Part shown: piece by piece, positions 33,783-45,704 of the stretch | How the letters are laid out: each line of letters starts with the position of its first letter | Position numbering within the stretch: position 1 is the first letter of the stretch | Source of the DNA: Ananas comosus | Taxonomy: Eukaryota; Streptophyta; Magnoliopsida; Poales; Bromeliaceae | Assembly (NCBI RefSeq): GCF_001540865.1 | Contig: NC_033623.1 | Span: 9,255,011-9,319,010 of the forward strand | Reading direction: 5' to 3' | DNA: 64,000 nt | Position numbers and translations under genes: made by a program | Notes under the pieces: model-generated | Database searches by the model: none | The model's input: the letters and a program-made list of their open reading frames with translations, nothing else | Told to the model about the DNA's origin: nothing

Positions 33783-35387
33783 TTCAACCGTAGCGGGTGC
33801 TCCCGGCAGACGGCACTGATGCTTCGGAGAATGCACGCCGAAGGCTTTCTTCCCGACGCGGCGAGCATCTCGAGCGCCCTTCCTTCGGTCGCCGACGCGG
33901 AGGATGTCCGGCTGGGCGGGCAAATACACGGCTGTTCGATCAAGATCGGATGGCAGACGGATGCTTGCGTGGTCAGCGCGCTCATCGACATGTACGGCAA
34001 GTGCGGCTGCGCGACGGAGATGGCCCGAGTGTTCGACGAAACGGCGCAGACGGACGTCCCTTCTGCCAACGCCCTCGTCGCCGGCCTCTCCCGGAACGGC
34101 CTTGCTGCCGACGCGCTGCGCGCGTTCAGGCGGTTCCGCGATCGAGGGATGGCGCTGAACGTCGTGTCCTGGACCTCGATCGTCACGTGCTGCGCGCAGA
34201 ACGGAAGGGACATGGAAGCGTTGGAGCTATTCAGGGAGATGCAAGTAGTAGGAATAGAGCCCAATTCGGTCACGATCCCTTGCGTTTTGCCGGCTTTCGC
34301 TAACATCGCCGCTCTGATGCACGGCAGGTCGACCCACTGCTTCTCTCTCAGGAAAGGGTTTATCGGTGACGTTTACGTTGGTAGTGCTCTCGTGGACATG
34401 TATGCAAAGTGCGGAAGGATTAAGGATGCGCGAACTATGTTCGACGCTATGCCCGTGAGGAACGTAGTGTCTTGGAATGCAATGTTGGGCGGGTACTCAA
34501 TGCACGGGAAGGCGGCGGAGTGTATAGAGTTATTCGAGCTGATGCAGAGATCTAAGGAAAAGCCCGATTTCATAACCCTCACTTGTGTGCTGTCTGCTTG
34601 TGCCCAAGCCGGTCGGACCAAAGAGGGGCAACTCTACTTCGACAGAATGTATCAGGAGTACGGAGTCGTTCCGAGAATGGAGCATTATGCTTGCATGGTT
34701 AACCTCCTCGGCCGCGCGGGCAAGCTGAGGGAGGCGTACGATTTAATCGAGCAGATGCCGATGGAGGCCGACGCCTGTATTTGGGGGGCTTTATTGAGCT
34801 CTTGTCGGGTTTATGGCAATGTGAGTTTGGGGGAGACTGCTGCGGAGAAGCTGTTCGAATTGGAGCCAGGAAATGCTGGGAATTATGTGTTACTTTCAAA
34901 CATTTATGCTGCGAAGGGGATGTGGGATGGGGTGGATAAGATAAGGGGTGCGATGAGGAGCATGGGATTGAGGAAAGACCCGGGCTGCAGTTGGACTGAG
35001 ATTAAGGATAAAGTGCATATGCTGTTGGCAGGGGATAACTCTCACCCGCAGATGAAGCAAATTACCGAGAGATTGGAGAAGCTCGCGGTGGAAATGAGGA
35101 GATTGGGATACCTTCCGAGTACGGACTTTGTATTGCAGGATGTGGAGGACCAAGAGAAGGAGCATATCCTATGCGGGCACAGCGAGAAATTGGCAGTGGG
35201 ACTGGGGCTCATAAGCACGAGTCCTGGAACTCCACTTCGGGTGATTAAGAACCTCAGGATCTGTGGTGACTGTCATGCTGCTATCAAGTTCGTATCTAGG
35301 TTCGAAGGAAGAGAGATACTCGTCAGGGATACTAATAGGTTTCATCACTTCAAGGATGGAGCATGCTCTTGTGGGGATTACTGGTGA
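33372..35387 (+). CDS. PLS-class pentatricopeptide repeat protein with DYW domain
   Basis: Single-exon gene, 671 residues. Tandem PPR motifs of P, L and S length run from about residue 30 to 480 (recurring VSALIDMYGKCG, GSALVDMYAKCGRIKDARTMF and NVVSWNAMLGGYSMHGK types). Then come E and E+ motifs (about 480-575) and a DYW domain to the C-terminus. The DYW domain has the deaminase-like zinc site HSE (603-605) with CGDC (631-634), a C-terminal CSC (665-667), and ends in DYW. Known: such proteins bind organellar RNA sequence-specifically and the DYW domain catalyses C-to-U editing. The sequence resembles the Arabidopsis protein At1g20230 from about its residue 100 onward, so this N-terminus is short, beginning within the first PPRs. 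No clear transit peptide is visible with this start; an unseen upstream start is possible, but the upstream DNA is AT-rich with stops. The 5' part is strongly GC-rich. Editing target unknown. Confidence 0.93.
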   Translation: MVPSPTVSCRSSSLLLFIRSLPLPPDPFLLPSTFKACAALRSLRSARQLHCIAAVSGLSSDPFVQSALVHAYLKCDSLRDAHRVFDRMAPRTVVPWSAIIAGYAAAGRVHQSINLLHDMQTAGVPPNLITWNGLIAGFNRSGCSRQTALMLRRMHAEGFLPDAASISSALPSVADAEDVRLGGQIHGCSIKIGWQTDACVVSALIDMYGKCGCATEMARVFDETAQTDVPSANALVAGLSRNGLAADALRAFRRFRDRGMALNVVSWTSIVTCCAQNGRDMEALELFREMQVVGIEPNSVTIPCVLPAFANIAALMHGRSTHCFSLRKGFIGDVYVGSALVDMYAKCGRIKDARTMFDAMPVRNVVSWNAMLGGYSMHGKAAECIELFELMQRSKEKPDFITLTCVLSACAQAGRTKEGQLYFDRMYQEYGVVPRMEHYACMVNLLGRAGKLREAYDLIEQMPMEADACIWGALLSSCRVYGNVSLGETAAEKLFELEPGNAGNYVLLSNIYAAKGMWDGVDKIRGAMRSMGLRKDPGCSWTEIKDKVHMLLAGDNSHPQMKQITERLEKLAVEMRRLGYLPSTDFVLQDVEDQEKEHILCGHSEKLAVGLGLISTSPGTPLRVIKNLRICGDCHAAIKFVSRFEGREILVRDTNRFHHFKDGACSCGDYW

Positions 35388-35911
35388 CGAAGTTAATGCA
35401 CTCTGGTGAGATTTTTGAAGCCTGTGCTAACATATTCTCCTGCTGGATCGGTTTTAGTAGATTCTGGTGTAGATGTCGAGTTAGTCCTTGCAGTCTGAGT
35501 TTCAATGGAGGAAGAAAGAGTAAGACAAGAAGCCGGTGCGAGAAAAGCTGCTGAAGAAGCTGCTAAGCAATGAGCATGAACCAGACAGCAGTTCAGCTCT
35601 TCCTGCAGATGAGGCCAGACACCAACTAATGTACACTTAATCCATTCTTTCCCTCTTTTTCTCTCTGTTTTTTATATGTACTATATTCCCATATTGAGTT
35701 ATTGTATACGAATTAATATGTATTGAGCGTACAAAGCCTGTAATTTTGTTCTTAGCTTTTACCTTACGCAATTGTATGTCTTTTATCAAATTGATTCTTT
35801 ATTTTAATTTAATTTTTGTTGCTTAAGCTTCTAAGTACTGGGGTGTCTTTTGTCTATTTATACTTTGTCCTCTGAATGCCAAAATTTATCAGATAGTCTT
35901 GTTCAGGACCT
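35388..35911. other. PPR 3' untranslated region and intergenic DNA
   Basis: Non-coding; T-rich with aatatgtattgagcg-type words near 35717. A poly-A site probably lies in 35640-35860, but I could not pick one signal with confidence. Confidence 0.45.
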
Positions 35912-35914
35912 TTA

Positions 35915-37381
35915 GGCTGCGTTTGGTTGGAGAACTAAATTTTGGAGAACAACTTTTGTTGTTCCCGAGAACAGGGGATATTCCGGTACAAGATAGAACA
36001 ATTGTAAATTTGTGTTTGGATGCATTCGAGGATATTCTAGAGGATATCCTTAATAGCGTTTGGATAAAAAGTCTAGAACAACGTCTAAATATATTTTTAA
36101 AAATAAAATAATTAATTTATATTAGTATATTTTATATAAAATTATTTATAAAATTATTTCATATAGTAATTTATAATATAATATTTTATGTAAGAATCTA
36201 ATTTAAAATAATATATATTATTTTATTATATATAATAATTTATTTTATGTAATAATTTATTTTCTATAATTTATTCATAATATATTAATGAATAAAGTAT
36301 AATACTAACAATATCCCTATATTTTTAATTAATAATTAGTATAAATTTTAATACAAATAAAAAAAATATATATAATTAAATATTAAAGTATAAATGATAG
36401 AGTTTAATAAAATAAAAAATATATCAAATTTAATTAATTTATATTATATAATAAAATTTAAGTATAAATATATTATCATAAAAATTTAAGTATGAATTTC
36501 AATACATATTATAAAATATATATATAATATATGATAAAATGATTTTATGTATATAATACTTAATATAAAATAAAATAATTAAATATTAATATATAAATGA
36601 TAAAACTTAATAAAATAAAATATATATCAAATTTAATTAATTTATATTATATAATAAAATTTAAGTATAAATATATTATCATAAAAATTTAAGTATAAAT
36701 TTCAATACAAGTTAAAATATATATATAATATATGAAAAAATAATTTTATGTATATAATAATTAATATAAAATAAAATAATTAAATATTAATATATAAATG
36801 ATAAAACTTAATAAAATAAAATATATATCAAATTTAATTAATTTATATTATATAATAAAATTTAAGTATAAATATATTATCATAAAAATTTAAGTATAAA
36901 TTTCAATACAAGTTAAAATATATATATAATATATGAAAAAATAATTTTATGTATATAATAATTAATATAAAATAAAATAATTAAATATTAATATATAAAT
37001 GATAAAACTTAATAAAATAAAATATATATCAAATTTAATTAATTTATATTATATAATAAAATTTAAGTATAAATATATTATCATAAAAATAATATTTATA
37101 TTAATATATTTATTTATTAAATTTGTGCATTCATTTAATTTATTTGAAATTAATTAAAATAAAGTATAAAAAATTTAAAAGGCCAGAAAAAAAAAAAAAA
37201 AAGAAAAAAAAAAAGCCCAAACTCTTGTTCCGGCTTGTTCTCCCTTTTAGGGAGAACAAGTTTACCGGGTTGTTCCCGGCTTAACGGGTTGTTCCGGGAA
37301 CAACCCGGTTGTTCCAAAATGCTTTATGTTTGGAGGGATATCCCGCCTTGTTCTGGGATATCCCTCCAACCAAACGCAGCC
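35915..37381. mobile_element. PIF/Harbinger-type (Tourist-like) non-autonomous element, 1.47 kb
   Basis: Inverted ends GGCTGCGTTTGGTTGG (left) and ccaaccaaacgcagcc (right) match perfectly over 16 bp, and similarity continues inward (ggagaac, ggatatcc). The target duplication TTA is at 35912-35914 and 37382-37384, the preference of PIF/Harbinger elements. The interior is extremely AT-rich and contains a 201-bp tandem array. There is no transposase. Confidence 0.85.
36398..37110. repeat. 201-bp tandem repeat inside the PIF-type element
   Basis: The word taaaacttaataaaataaaa recurs at 36601, 36802 and 37003, with a diverged copy at about 36398, giving a 201-203 bp period and about 3.5 units. 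The last copies look nearly identical. Confidence 0.88.
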
Positions 37382-37492
37382 TTAGGTTTCTATTTGTCTG
37401 CTTATATTGTTTTCAAAAGCCTTTGGGTGACGCTCTGGGTTGTTTTGAAAATCTTTTCTTAGAATAGCCAGCGAAAAAACGTATAGTTTTTA

Positions 37493-37866
37493 GGCTAAAT
37501 TACAGAAAATTTTTCTGTCAAAATTCGATTTTTTACTTTTCCTCCCTGTCATTTAAAAATCTACACTTTGGCCTCTTATAAAATAAAAAATATTCACAGG
37601 AAATGGTGTGAACTGTGATGATAAAATGACTATTTTGCCCTTCACTATTTTGCCCCTCATCATATTCATAGGAGAGAAGGCCGAGGGCATTTTTGGCATG
37701 AAAAATATATAATAATATTTTATAAACGGAACCCTAACGGATTACTAATGGCAGGGGGCGAAGTGAACATTTTTTATTTTACAAAGGGGCAAAGTGTAGG
37801 TTTTTAAATGACAGGGGGGAAAGTAAAAAATCGGGTTTTGACAGGAGGGTTTTCTGTAATTTAGCC
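37493..37866. mobile_element. Mutator-type MITE, 374 bp
   Basis: Begins GGCTAAATTACAGAAAA, and its right end is the inverse (ttttctgtaatttagcc). Similarity extends over about 90 bp inward (aaaatc.gattttt, ccctgtcatttaaaaa). A perfect 9-bp target duplication TAGTTTTTA lies at 37484-37492 and 37867-37875. Non-coding. Confidence 0.92.
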
Positions 37867-37899
37867 TAGTTTTTAAACACATTTAAAGAACACTCTACA

Positions 37900-38967
37900 A
37901 CGAGCACAAATCCGGCACATGGACAGAGATTTTTTTATGCAAAGGAACTGAGTTATCTTCTATACATGCACGGTGTAGCACCTGAATACAAAATCCAACC
38001 ACACGTGCAACCATACAGAAAAATAATAATAGTGGGTAGGTACAAAAGCAGAAAATTAAACAACTGACATGGAGTTAAACACAGAATACTAAAAATTCAT
38101 AATTAGGAATTAACTAAACCAAGATACATAAATCCACAATTTTTTCATTATTATTAATCAGCAGATATGATTTAAACTAACCAAGAGATATGAATTAAAG
38201 AATTAATCCAGCAGAAACTGAAAACTAAACTAAGTACAGGAATATGAAAGTCAAAGAGGGACCAATCCGCAACATAGCTATCCAGTACTGTCCTCACACA
38301 ACGTCCTGACTCTCACCGCCCATACTATCTGAAAAAAAAAGGGTGTGAAACCAACATGAGATTTCTCAGTGGATACCACAAGCCGACGAAGGCAGATTGT
38401 ACTCACTGGCAAACAAGAGTTATAATCAACTATAATGAACAGGAAAAATAGATACAGTAGCAATGGAATAACAACTAGCAATAAATGCATGAATAACCTC
38501 TATTGTAATGTGAGATAGAAACTGATATACAACTACAATATACGAGAATACATATATAGTAGCAGTAATAATTGGAAGGGAACTACAAATACCAATCAAT
38601 GCATAAATGGCCGCTACTATAATGAACAACAGAACACAAAGTGTGTCAAATGGATGAATGGTACAAATAACCCAATCAACTGTCGTATTGGTCTAAAAAC
38701 CTCAAGCAAAGCCACGTCCTGCTCGCCTCCTAGGCATATAACCCTGTCAAGTACCATATAGGGCTCACAGGTCGGAAGTACAACTATTTTTTTAAAAAGA
38801 AACACTTTCTTACAGTGGACTAGACTCCTCGTTTACATAAAAATGCTCATGATTTGTGGCAATCGATACAATATGCTCAATGACCAACAACGAAAAATAG
38901 TCGAAAAAGTAATTCACAACAATGTTTGACTAAATCAGATCTACTATTTCCGAATGAATGTCACTAT
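37900..38967 (-). repeat. Remnant of a gypsy-type LTR, minus strand
   Basis: 38270-38420 contains the arrangement gactctcaccgcc...cagtggataccacaagccgacgaagg...gtactcac that is also found in the LTRs at 43.3 and 50.9 kb in the same orientation. Ends are lost or not recognisable. No coding. Confidence 0.5.
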
Positions 38968-38972
38968 ATCTG

Positions 38973-39350
38973 TCATGCCCCGAGCGGCAGCGAAAGCCCG
39001 CCGGGTGCGTGCACAAACCCGCCGTGCACACCAAACAACCCCGATGTGCACCAGGCGTTTACAACAATCATATAGAGAAGAGCATGATCCACCGTAGCAT
39101 GGTAATCAGAGCAAGAACATACAACAACTATATACAAAATTCTTACAACTAATACATCTCAAGATCAAAAATAATCTAATCAAGGGGTACAACATGAATA
39201 CAAGGAATCTCGCATAAAGTATAATATACACCACTGAACTAAGCCAAATACATAATTTCATGGGTTCATCTATCACAACATCATGAGGCTCTAGCTAGTC
39301 ACTACCCTCTTGCCATGGTCCCTAGCCTTTCCTGCTGCGGAAGGCTCTAA
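38973..39350 (-). repeat. LTR fragment, outer part (interrupted by PIF element)
   Basis: Starts TGTCATGCCCCGAGCGG, the complement of the CGGGGCATGACA-type 3' end of gypsy LTRs. It runs to TAA at 39348-39350, where the PIF/Harbinger element entered; the LTR resumes at 48709. Confidence 0.7.
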
Positions 39351-39539
39351 GGGCTTGTTTGGATGCTTTTTTTTTTTGGAGTAAAGTATAGCTATTCTAT
39401 GGGTGTAGGAAAAATATTCTAAGAGATGTTTGGATGCTTCAAAAAGACCCCAACAAAATAGGGTATAGTTAAACCATACCCTAAAAAATAGGGTAAAAGT
39501 AACATCAAATATTTTCTCTGAAAAAAAGTTACGCCATTT

Positions 39540-39860
39540 TTCGAACCGCCTCCCCACTCGTCCGACCTCCTCTCGCGCGTCTCTCTCCCTCCGGTTGCCC
39601 TCTCCACAGCTTCCTCCCATCGCTGCTGCCACTCTCACCTCAGCCACCGCTGCTGCCACACTCATCTCACGGGCTGTCGCCGCTGCCGCACACATCTCGC
39701 GCGCTGCCACCGTCGCAGTCACGATCACCTCGGCCGCCGCCGCCGCACTAACCTCGGCCGCCATTTTCTTGCCTCGATCTTCTCTCGCCCCTCTCGCCCC
39801 TCGCCTTGTGATGGTCGGAGAAGGGCAGCCCCATTTCCCTCCTCCAACAGGTAACAAAAG
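39540..39860. other. GC-rich repetitive segment near the PIF left end
   Basis: Between otherwise AT-rich flanks lie repeated words such as gctgccgcacacatctcgcg and ctcacctcagccaccgctg, producing Ala-rich open frames on both strands. It may be a captured host exon fragment or a leader of the Myb-like gene; I recognise no domain. Confidence 0.35.
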
Positions 39861-39888
39861 AAATGATCTGATTTTTTTTTTTCAATAG

Positions 39889-41267
39889 GTTAGATTTTGA
39901 AGGATTCCTTCTTCTTCTTTTTCTAATTTTGTTATTTTTTACAATATTTTCATATAATCTGATTTTATTTGTTTTGATTTTGTTGATGACATTCTCTAAT
40001 TAGCATCAGTAAATCCTTCTTCAAAAAAATGTACAGGGACCTTCTTAACTATAAGATCTTACGAAATAGACACCTCCACTCTTTTTTGTCCTTTTAGTTG
40101 GCTGTATTTCATTAATTGAATAGGATATTTTGTTAAATTTAATGGTGATTCTATTAAATTCAACTATGTCAAACACTTCAATTCGTGAACCTGCAGTTTG
40201 TTAAGTATTAGTGTAACGGATCCTCAGTTCAAAATCTAAACAATTAAAAGTTAAGAGGTGTCAATCAAATGAAAAACTGTTGAGTTGTCTGTTTCAAAAT
40301 GGCCTAAAGTTGAGGGGGGTCTATAAAGGATTTTACCTCTCGTTTATATGCGAGTTGTGTGGTATAATTAAATTGATCTGTTAAATGATCACTGGTGGGT
40401 TTTGGATTTTGATGTTCGTCGGTTTGCGAAATGGAAATATTAAAAGTATTTCACCATTAGATATGGTTGAACGTGTTATGCGGGGTTAATATATCACCTA
40501 GTGAGTTTAGCAATGATATGTTTAGCCCTGTAGAAGCTTCAATTTATTATTCCTTGTTTAGTTGCTTTTGGTGGATGTAAGCTAGATGGTTATAGTGCTC
40601 CTAGGTGTGCTTAATTCACTTATTTAGTTTGTTAGCTAGTTGCTTATTCCTAAGCTTGTCTTTATACCTTTCGGACTAATCCGCTGGTTGACGATAATTT
40701 GTCGTTGTTTTTTTAGTGGTAAGATAAAATGTTATATTCTTGATGGACTCTTGAATAATTATGGACGTCCAACATTGTATCATCATCGAAAACTTATCAA
40801 TTGTCTAATGTTTTGTATAAATTAACATAAATATATCTAGGGGTTTCATAATCCTAACACTTGCTCATACTGCTATTGTGATTATTTTGTTCATATTTGT
40901 ATCCAAATGTTGTCACACACTGTTTGTCATAAGATGCTAGGTTAAACAATCTTCTACAATCTCCATCAATCAAAGAATCATCCATGTACATTGAATTAAG
41001 AACCTTTGTCCAATGCAAAAACGGATTTAATGACTAATAGTTTTAGCCATCTCAAACTTCATACGGGGGGATATGTCAGTTTGTTGATCTTTTAGCTATC
41101 ATTTTATTTTAAGAATATCTTTGTCGTGATTAGAATAGCCTTCTCAAACTATTTTGCATGTTAAGTAAATTTATGATTTATAAATTATACAGACAATGAT
41201 TTTAGCCTTTTTAAAAAAAAATTTATGAATTATACAAACAATGATCCAAAAAAACAAACATGAGCAA
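39889..41267. other. Non-coding interior of the PIF element
   Basis: AT-rich. 40050-40350 has low-complexity words reminiscent of MITE interiors (ggcctaaagttgagggggg). No ends were resolved and no coding pattern was seen. Confidence 0.4.
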
Positions 41268-42403
41268 AATGGACGGATATGCATAGAGGCCATTTAGTTG
41301 AACTTTTACAAGAACATAATAAAGATAAATGGAGAGGTCAAAATGGATGGACTAAAGAGGCATGGCGTAGTATACATAAGGCAATGAGTATTAAATTTTC
41401 CCATTCCAATTATACAGTAAAATAAGTGAAAGATCAAGAGCAACAATTGAAAAAGCAATTTAAAGTTGTGAAAAGCTTAGTAGAGATGAGTGGCTTTGGT
41501 TGGGACGGAGATAAAAAAATGGTTTCTGCTCCATCAGAGGTTTGGGAACCGTTGATTAATGTGAGTATCACATATTAATATTGATTATATATGTTTTTTT
41601 TTTTTTTCATTTCTAGCAATAATTTTTTTTCTATTTTTTGAAGAGTAACAAAGAACTTAGGAAATTGCACAACTAGCCCTTTCCATGGTATGAAGCACTA
41701 TATGATATTTATGAAGGTATGGTATATTTAATTGAAATTTTATTTTTTTTCTTTTGTAGCATTAATATTCATATGTATTTTATCTTTATATATTGAAGGC
41801 ACATATGCAGAAGGTAAACGTGCTCATGGATGTGAATATTATAGTAATTTCTCTAGAGGTTCATCATCGGCCTCCCATATCAATCTGTCATCACAACCGG
41901 AGTCTCCATTAGCCACAATTCCGGGTGTCGGAGTGGATTTTTATGAACATGTTGAAGAGACTCAAGAGGTCGATTTGTCAGCTCAAATACCTTCGGCAAG
42001 TGACATTACCCACCCAGTTCAAATACCTCCACCCTCACAATCACAAACACAAACTGAAGGAGAAGCCAAGACTACATCAAGTAGTAGAAAAAGAAAACTA
42101 AAAAGAGAAAATATCGATAAAATAGGAGATTACCTAATTATGAAGGAAAGGGGTAATGATAAAATTGCTAAAGTCATTATTACCGAAGCAGAACTTCAAA
42201 CAAAAGGTTATCATGATGATAAATATTCAGTTGATAAATGTATGGAGGTGTTTTATGCGTTACCTAATTTATGGACCGCAAACGATGTGTTTAAAGCTTC
42301 AAGAGTGTTCCAAAGAAAGAAAAAAAATCGTGAAACTTGGCTTTCATTGAAGGATGAATATAGGGCTTATTGGATAAGAAAGGCTTCGGAAGAGGGAATT
42401 TAG
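41268..42403 (+). pseudogene. PIF/Harbinger ORF1: Myb/SANT-like DNA-binding protein, decayed
   Basis: Seen: the first exon (about 41268-41560) reads as a Myb/SANT-like domain with characteristic KWT start, LVELLQEH, VKDQEQQLKKQFKVVKSL and GWDGDKKMVSAP words. It is interrupted by a TAA near 41424, and its only near ATG is out of frame. After a GTGAGT donor (41561) the reading resumes near 41643 (SNKELRK), with a TAG near 41672. A second GTATGG intron follows at about 41717-41799, then the C-terminal part to 42403, with a basic KRKLKRE stretch and an ALPNLWTAND-type segment. Known: PIF/Harbinger ORF1 proteins bind element ends and help the transposase enter the nucleus. Two stops make this copy inactive. 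Exon borders are approximate. Confidence 0.8.
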
Positions 42404-43929
42404 AATTAAATCATAAGGTTGTTGCTAGGTTTCTTTAGTTTACTTTTCTTTGTGTTAGGTTTCTTTTATTTTGTTGCCATGTTAAACCTTTTAGTTGACG
42501 TTTGTTGTTTTCTTAAACTTTTTACTCTAAATATTTATTCGTATGTTTATTAAACTTCTGATTGTCTAAATATTTGTTTGTACGTTTATTAAACTTCTGA
42601 CTTTGTTGGTATATTTCGTACATAGGAAAAAAAAACATTTAATTCAATTTATAAGCAGAAATAATATTCATATATAATATTGGCATACAACTTCATGATA
42701 CATGTTAATGAAAAATACATATATGTCTAATATTCAGTAACAATCAAGAATTCCTCCTAGATTGTTGTTTATGTCACGCCCCGAGGTCCCTTTTAGTTTG
42801 AAACACAGCGGAAAAGCGTCTAATTTTTTTTTTGAAAATCTGATCCCAGAGTATGCCAGATCCGCCACAAATACAGAAAATCCACTATTCACACGGACAG
42901 AGTCTCCCCTGTATTTGCACGGCATCGCACAATTACAACAAGTAAACAGGATACAACCACAACTAAATAAATATAGAGATAACTATACATTCATACATTC
43001 ACCATTCACATCATAGATTTACATTCAATGTCTAAACATAAATCCACAGAAAACCTTTTGAAAACTGTTCCCTACTCGAAAACTTTTATCTTTTAAAAAC
43101 GTTACCACGAGGGGTAGAAAATTATTTTCCCTTTTCACAAAATCCACGAGTTCTATAGTTCATTCAAAACTACATGAATTCGAATAACATAAACCAACCG
43201 AACTATGTAATATCAAAGCTATTAATAACAAAAGTAAGCAAGGTAGGAACTAAACCGACAAACTGGGTCGGAAGCTCTAGCGACCACTACGAACGTGTCT
43301 CACGTCTAGTCTCAACTCTCACCACCGGCGATACCTGAAAAATGGTGGGGGAGGTGAGAACATGTAAATATGTCTCCCCTCCCAGTGGGTACCGCAAGTC
43401 GATGAAGGCGAGGAGTACTCACCGGATCAGAAAAAGGTAAACAACAAGATGGTAGACAAATACAGATGCTGATACGAAGAAACTACAGTAGCTATAACAG
43501 ATAACTAAGCAATAAATAAAACTGCTACTGTAAGGAATGCAAAGCTAAGCATGCCTCAAGGTAACCAAATCAAAGCTGTACCCAATCTGGTGCCAGCTAT
43601 ATTGGTTGGCAGACTTCAAGCGCTGCCTGTCACTGATCTGCACCGACCTGATTCACCCGCCCCACAGGACGACCCATCCGGATAAGCACACCTCCGGTCG
43701 GTGGCCAAACTGACCCGGTGTCGTGAATACCCCCAAGTGCTGTGACTAAGTCATACTGATATGCTCAATACAAAAACCGGCTGAAGCCGGTGCCTAGGCC
43801 GAAGCCAGAAACAAGGGCGTGCCAAACCTCGATCAACCAGATTGAAACACATGACAAGAGAGTCGATGTGTTGTCTGGACCCAATGTCCACAAAGTCCAA
43901 CCGACCAGCAAGGTCACTGATACGAAGTA

Positions 43930-44065
43930 CGAGAACCGACCAACCAGGTCAACAGATACGGAATGCAACAACCGACCAACCAGGTCAACAGATACGGAAT
44001 GCAACAACCGACCAACCAGGTTAACAGATACGGAATGCAACAACCGACCAACCAGGTCAACAGAT
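43930..44065. repeat. 36-bp tandem repeat in the solo LTR
   Basis: Nearly four copies of a 36-bp unit containing accgaccaaccaggtcaaca, with single-base changes. A single diverged version occurs in the related LTR (near 51545), so the array expanded in this copy. Confidence 0.9.
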
Positions 44066-45587
44066 ATGCATATAGATAGAACTACTCTACTCCTACTCAG
44101 GATACTAAGCATCCAAACAGCGAGCAGAGTATAATGGAATAACATGGGTGTAAGGATCAATATATACTATGCAATAGTAACAACAGAAGAGTAAGGGTAA
44201 GAAACCATCACCGAGCGTGCACTATTGTACCGACGTCGGATCGAAGTACCCACCTATGAGGATGTCGCGTATGTCTCCTGACTGCGAAAGAAAGTCAACC
44301 GGACCTACGGAGGGTCCACCGGGTTAGTATCTAACCCACAACTAATAACCACAGTATCCACAACCCTACAACAATTCCACGGAGATCGGTTTCCTAATAC
44401 CGATTACCGTAACTCGCCGGAAGTCCCGAAAATCGCATCGGCACTCCGTCGGGACCCCCGAAATGTCCCAGAACGCACTGACTCGTGCTACGAGTCACCC
44501 GCTGCCACAAAACTCATCAAATAAGATGTCTTGACAGTAAACACAAAGATACACAACCAAACAACTATTGGTGGACAATTGTTCAGATCCGGGTTCCTGG
44601 AAGTGTCAATTTCGACACCGGAACCCCCCCCCGTCGCTCACCCGTCATTTCCGAATCCTCGAAATGACGCAAGTGATCAGCCAACAAGGCTCAGCGGCTA
44701 AACAATCCATCAGGAAGGATCGTCGGAATAATTCCGAACTGAATCCACGTTCCGTCGGCGGATTTCGCTGAGAAACGAGCCGGAAAACACTTTCTGATTT
44801 CCGCAAAGGCTTGGGGCCTTGGACGATCAGTCCATAGGTTATCCTCAGCCTATACTTGCTGACAACAGCAGCCAGGGCAAAGCAAAAAGCATAAAAGCCC
44901 TCCCGATTGCATGAAATCGCGCTATTTTATGCGATTTTCGGGCTTTTATGATCCGATCGTGCAATCCGATAACCATTCGGTCCAGCCGAGACACCCGTTG
45001 ACAGATCTCGACGTGTCGGAGGCCGTGCTCACCTTTCGGAGCACAGGCGGCCACTGTGGCGGGCGCAAGAGCGACACAAACCTCTGTGAAACAGTACGCA
45101 CAGCGCCTTCGATGCGTCTAACTTACTAACCAGGGCCTCTAATACCCTAACGGAGGTGAGCACGATGTTCAACACGAAACCAGGGTCATCGTGCTCACTT
45201 CTCCATTTATCGGAGTGCTCTCGGATCGCCGGAAAGGCGACCGGAACCCCAAACTACAGTGCTGGAACTTAAAGCACTAGCATACCGGAGCAGTGGGAGC
45301 TAGGGTTGGTCTCCGGTGGCCGGACGGCGAGCGCTCCGGCCGGGAATGGGAGCGGCAGGTCCGAGAGGTCCGGGGAGGGTGCTGGCCGGCGGCGGGCGGC
45401 AACTGGTGGCGCGGCGATGGAGATCCGACCCCTAGTTGCTCTCGGGTTGCACCGGTCCGCGACGGTAAGGCGGCAGCCGGAGGAGCTCCGGGCGGCGACG
45501 ATCTGTCGCCTGAGGCCGAGGGGAAGGTGGTGCTCCCCTCCATGGGCGGCGGCGACGCGCGAAGGCCACAAGGGCTCGGCCTCAGCC

Positions 45588-45704
45588 CGCACCGAGTCTG
45601 GGCGGCTGTAGGAGCTCCGGGCGACAGCCGGCGGTGTGTGGGGACNCGCACCGAGTCTGGGCGGCTGTAGGAGCTCCGGGCGACAGCCGGCGGTGTGCGG
45701 GGAC
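45588..45704. other. 58-bp sequence repeated on both sides of a single N
   Basis: 45588-45645 and 45647-45704 are the same 58 bases with one difference (tgtgtggg versus tgtgcggg), separated only by the N at 45646. This is the pattern left when two overlapping contig ends are joined without merging. Confidence 0.9.

Noticed and set aside
33402..34306. Minus-strand open frames across the PPR gene
   Set aside because: Shadows of the GC-rich PPR coding sequence; the plus-strand protein is a full DYW-class match.
39291..39857. An Ala-rich protein gene at the PIF left end
   Set aside because: The frame crosses the transposon border and depends on a repeated GC word; better explained as low complexity.
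43930..44065. A CRISPR-like array
   Set aside because: The 36-bp units are directly adjacent with no unique spacers, and the locus is a plant LTR.
44890..44955. A strong terminator-like hairpin (cataaaagccc...gggcttttatg)
   Set aside because: It lies inside an LTR far from any gene end; plant transcription does not end at such hairpins, and the pairing may be chance.
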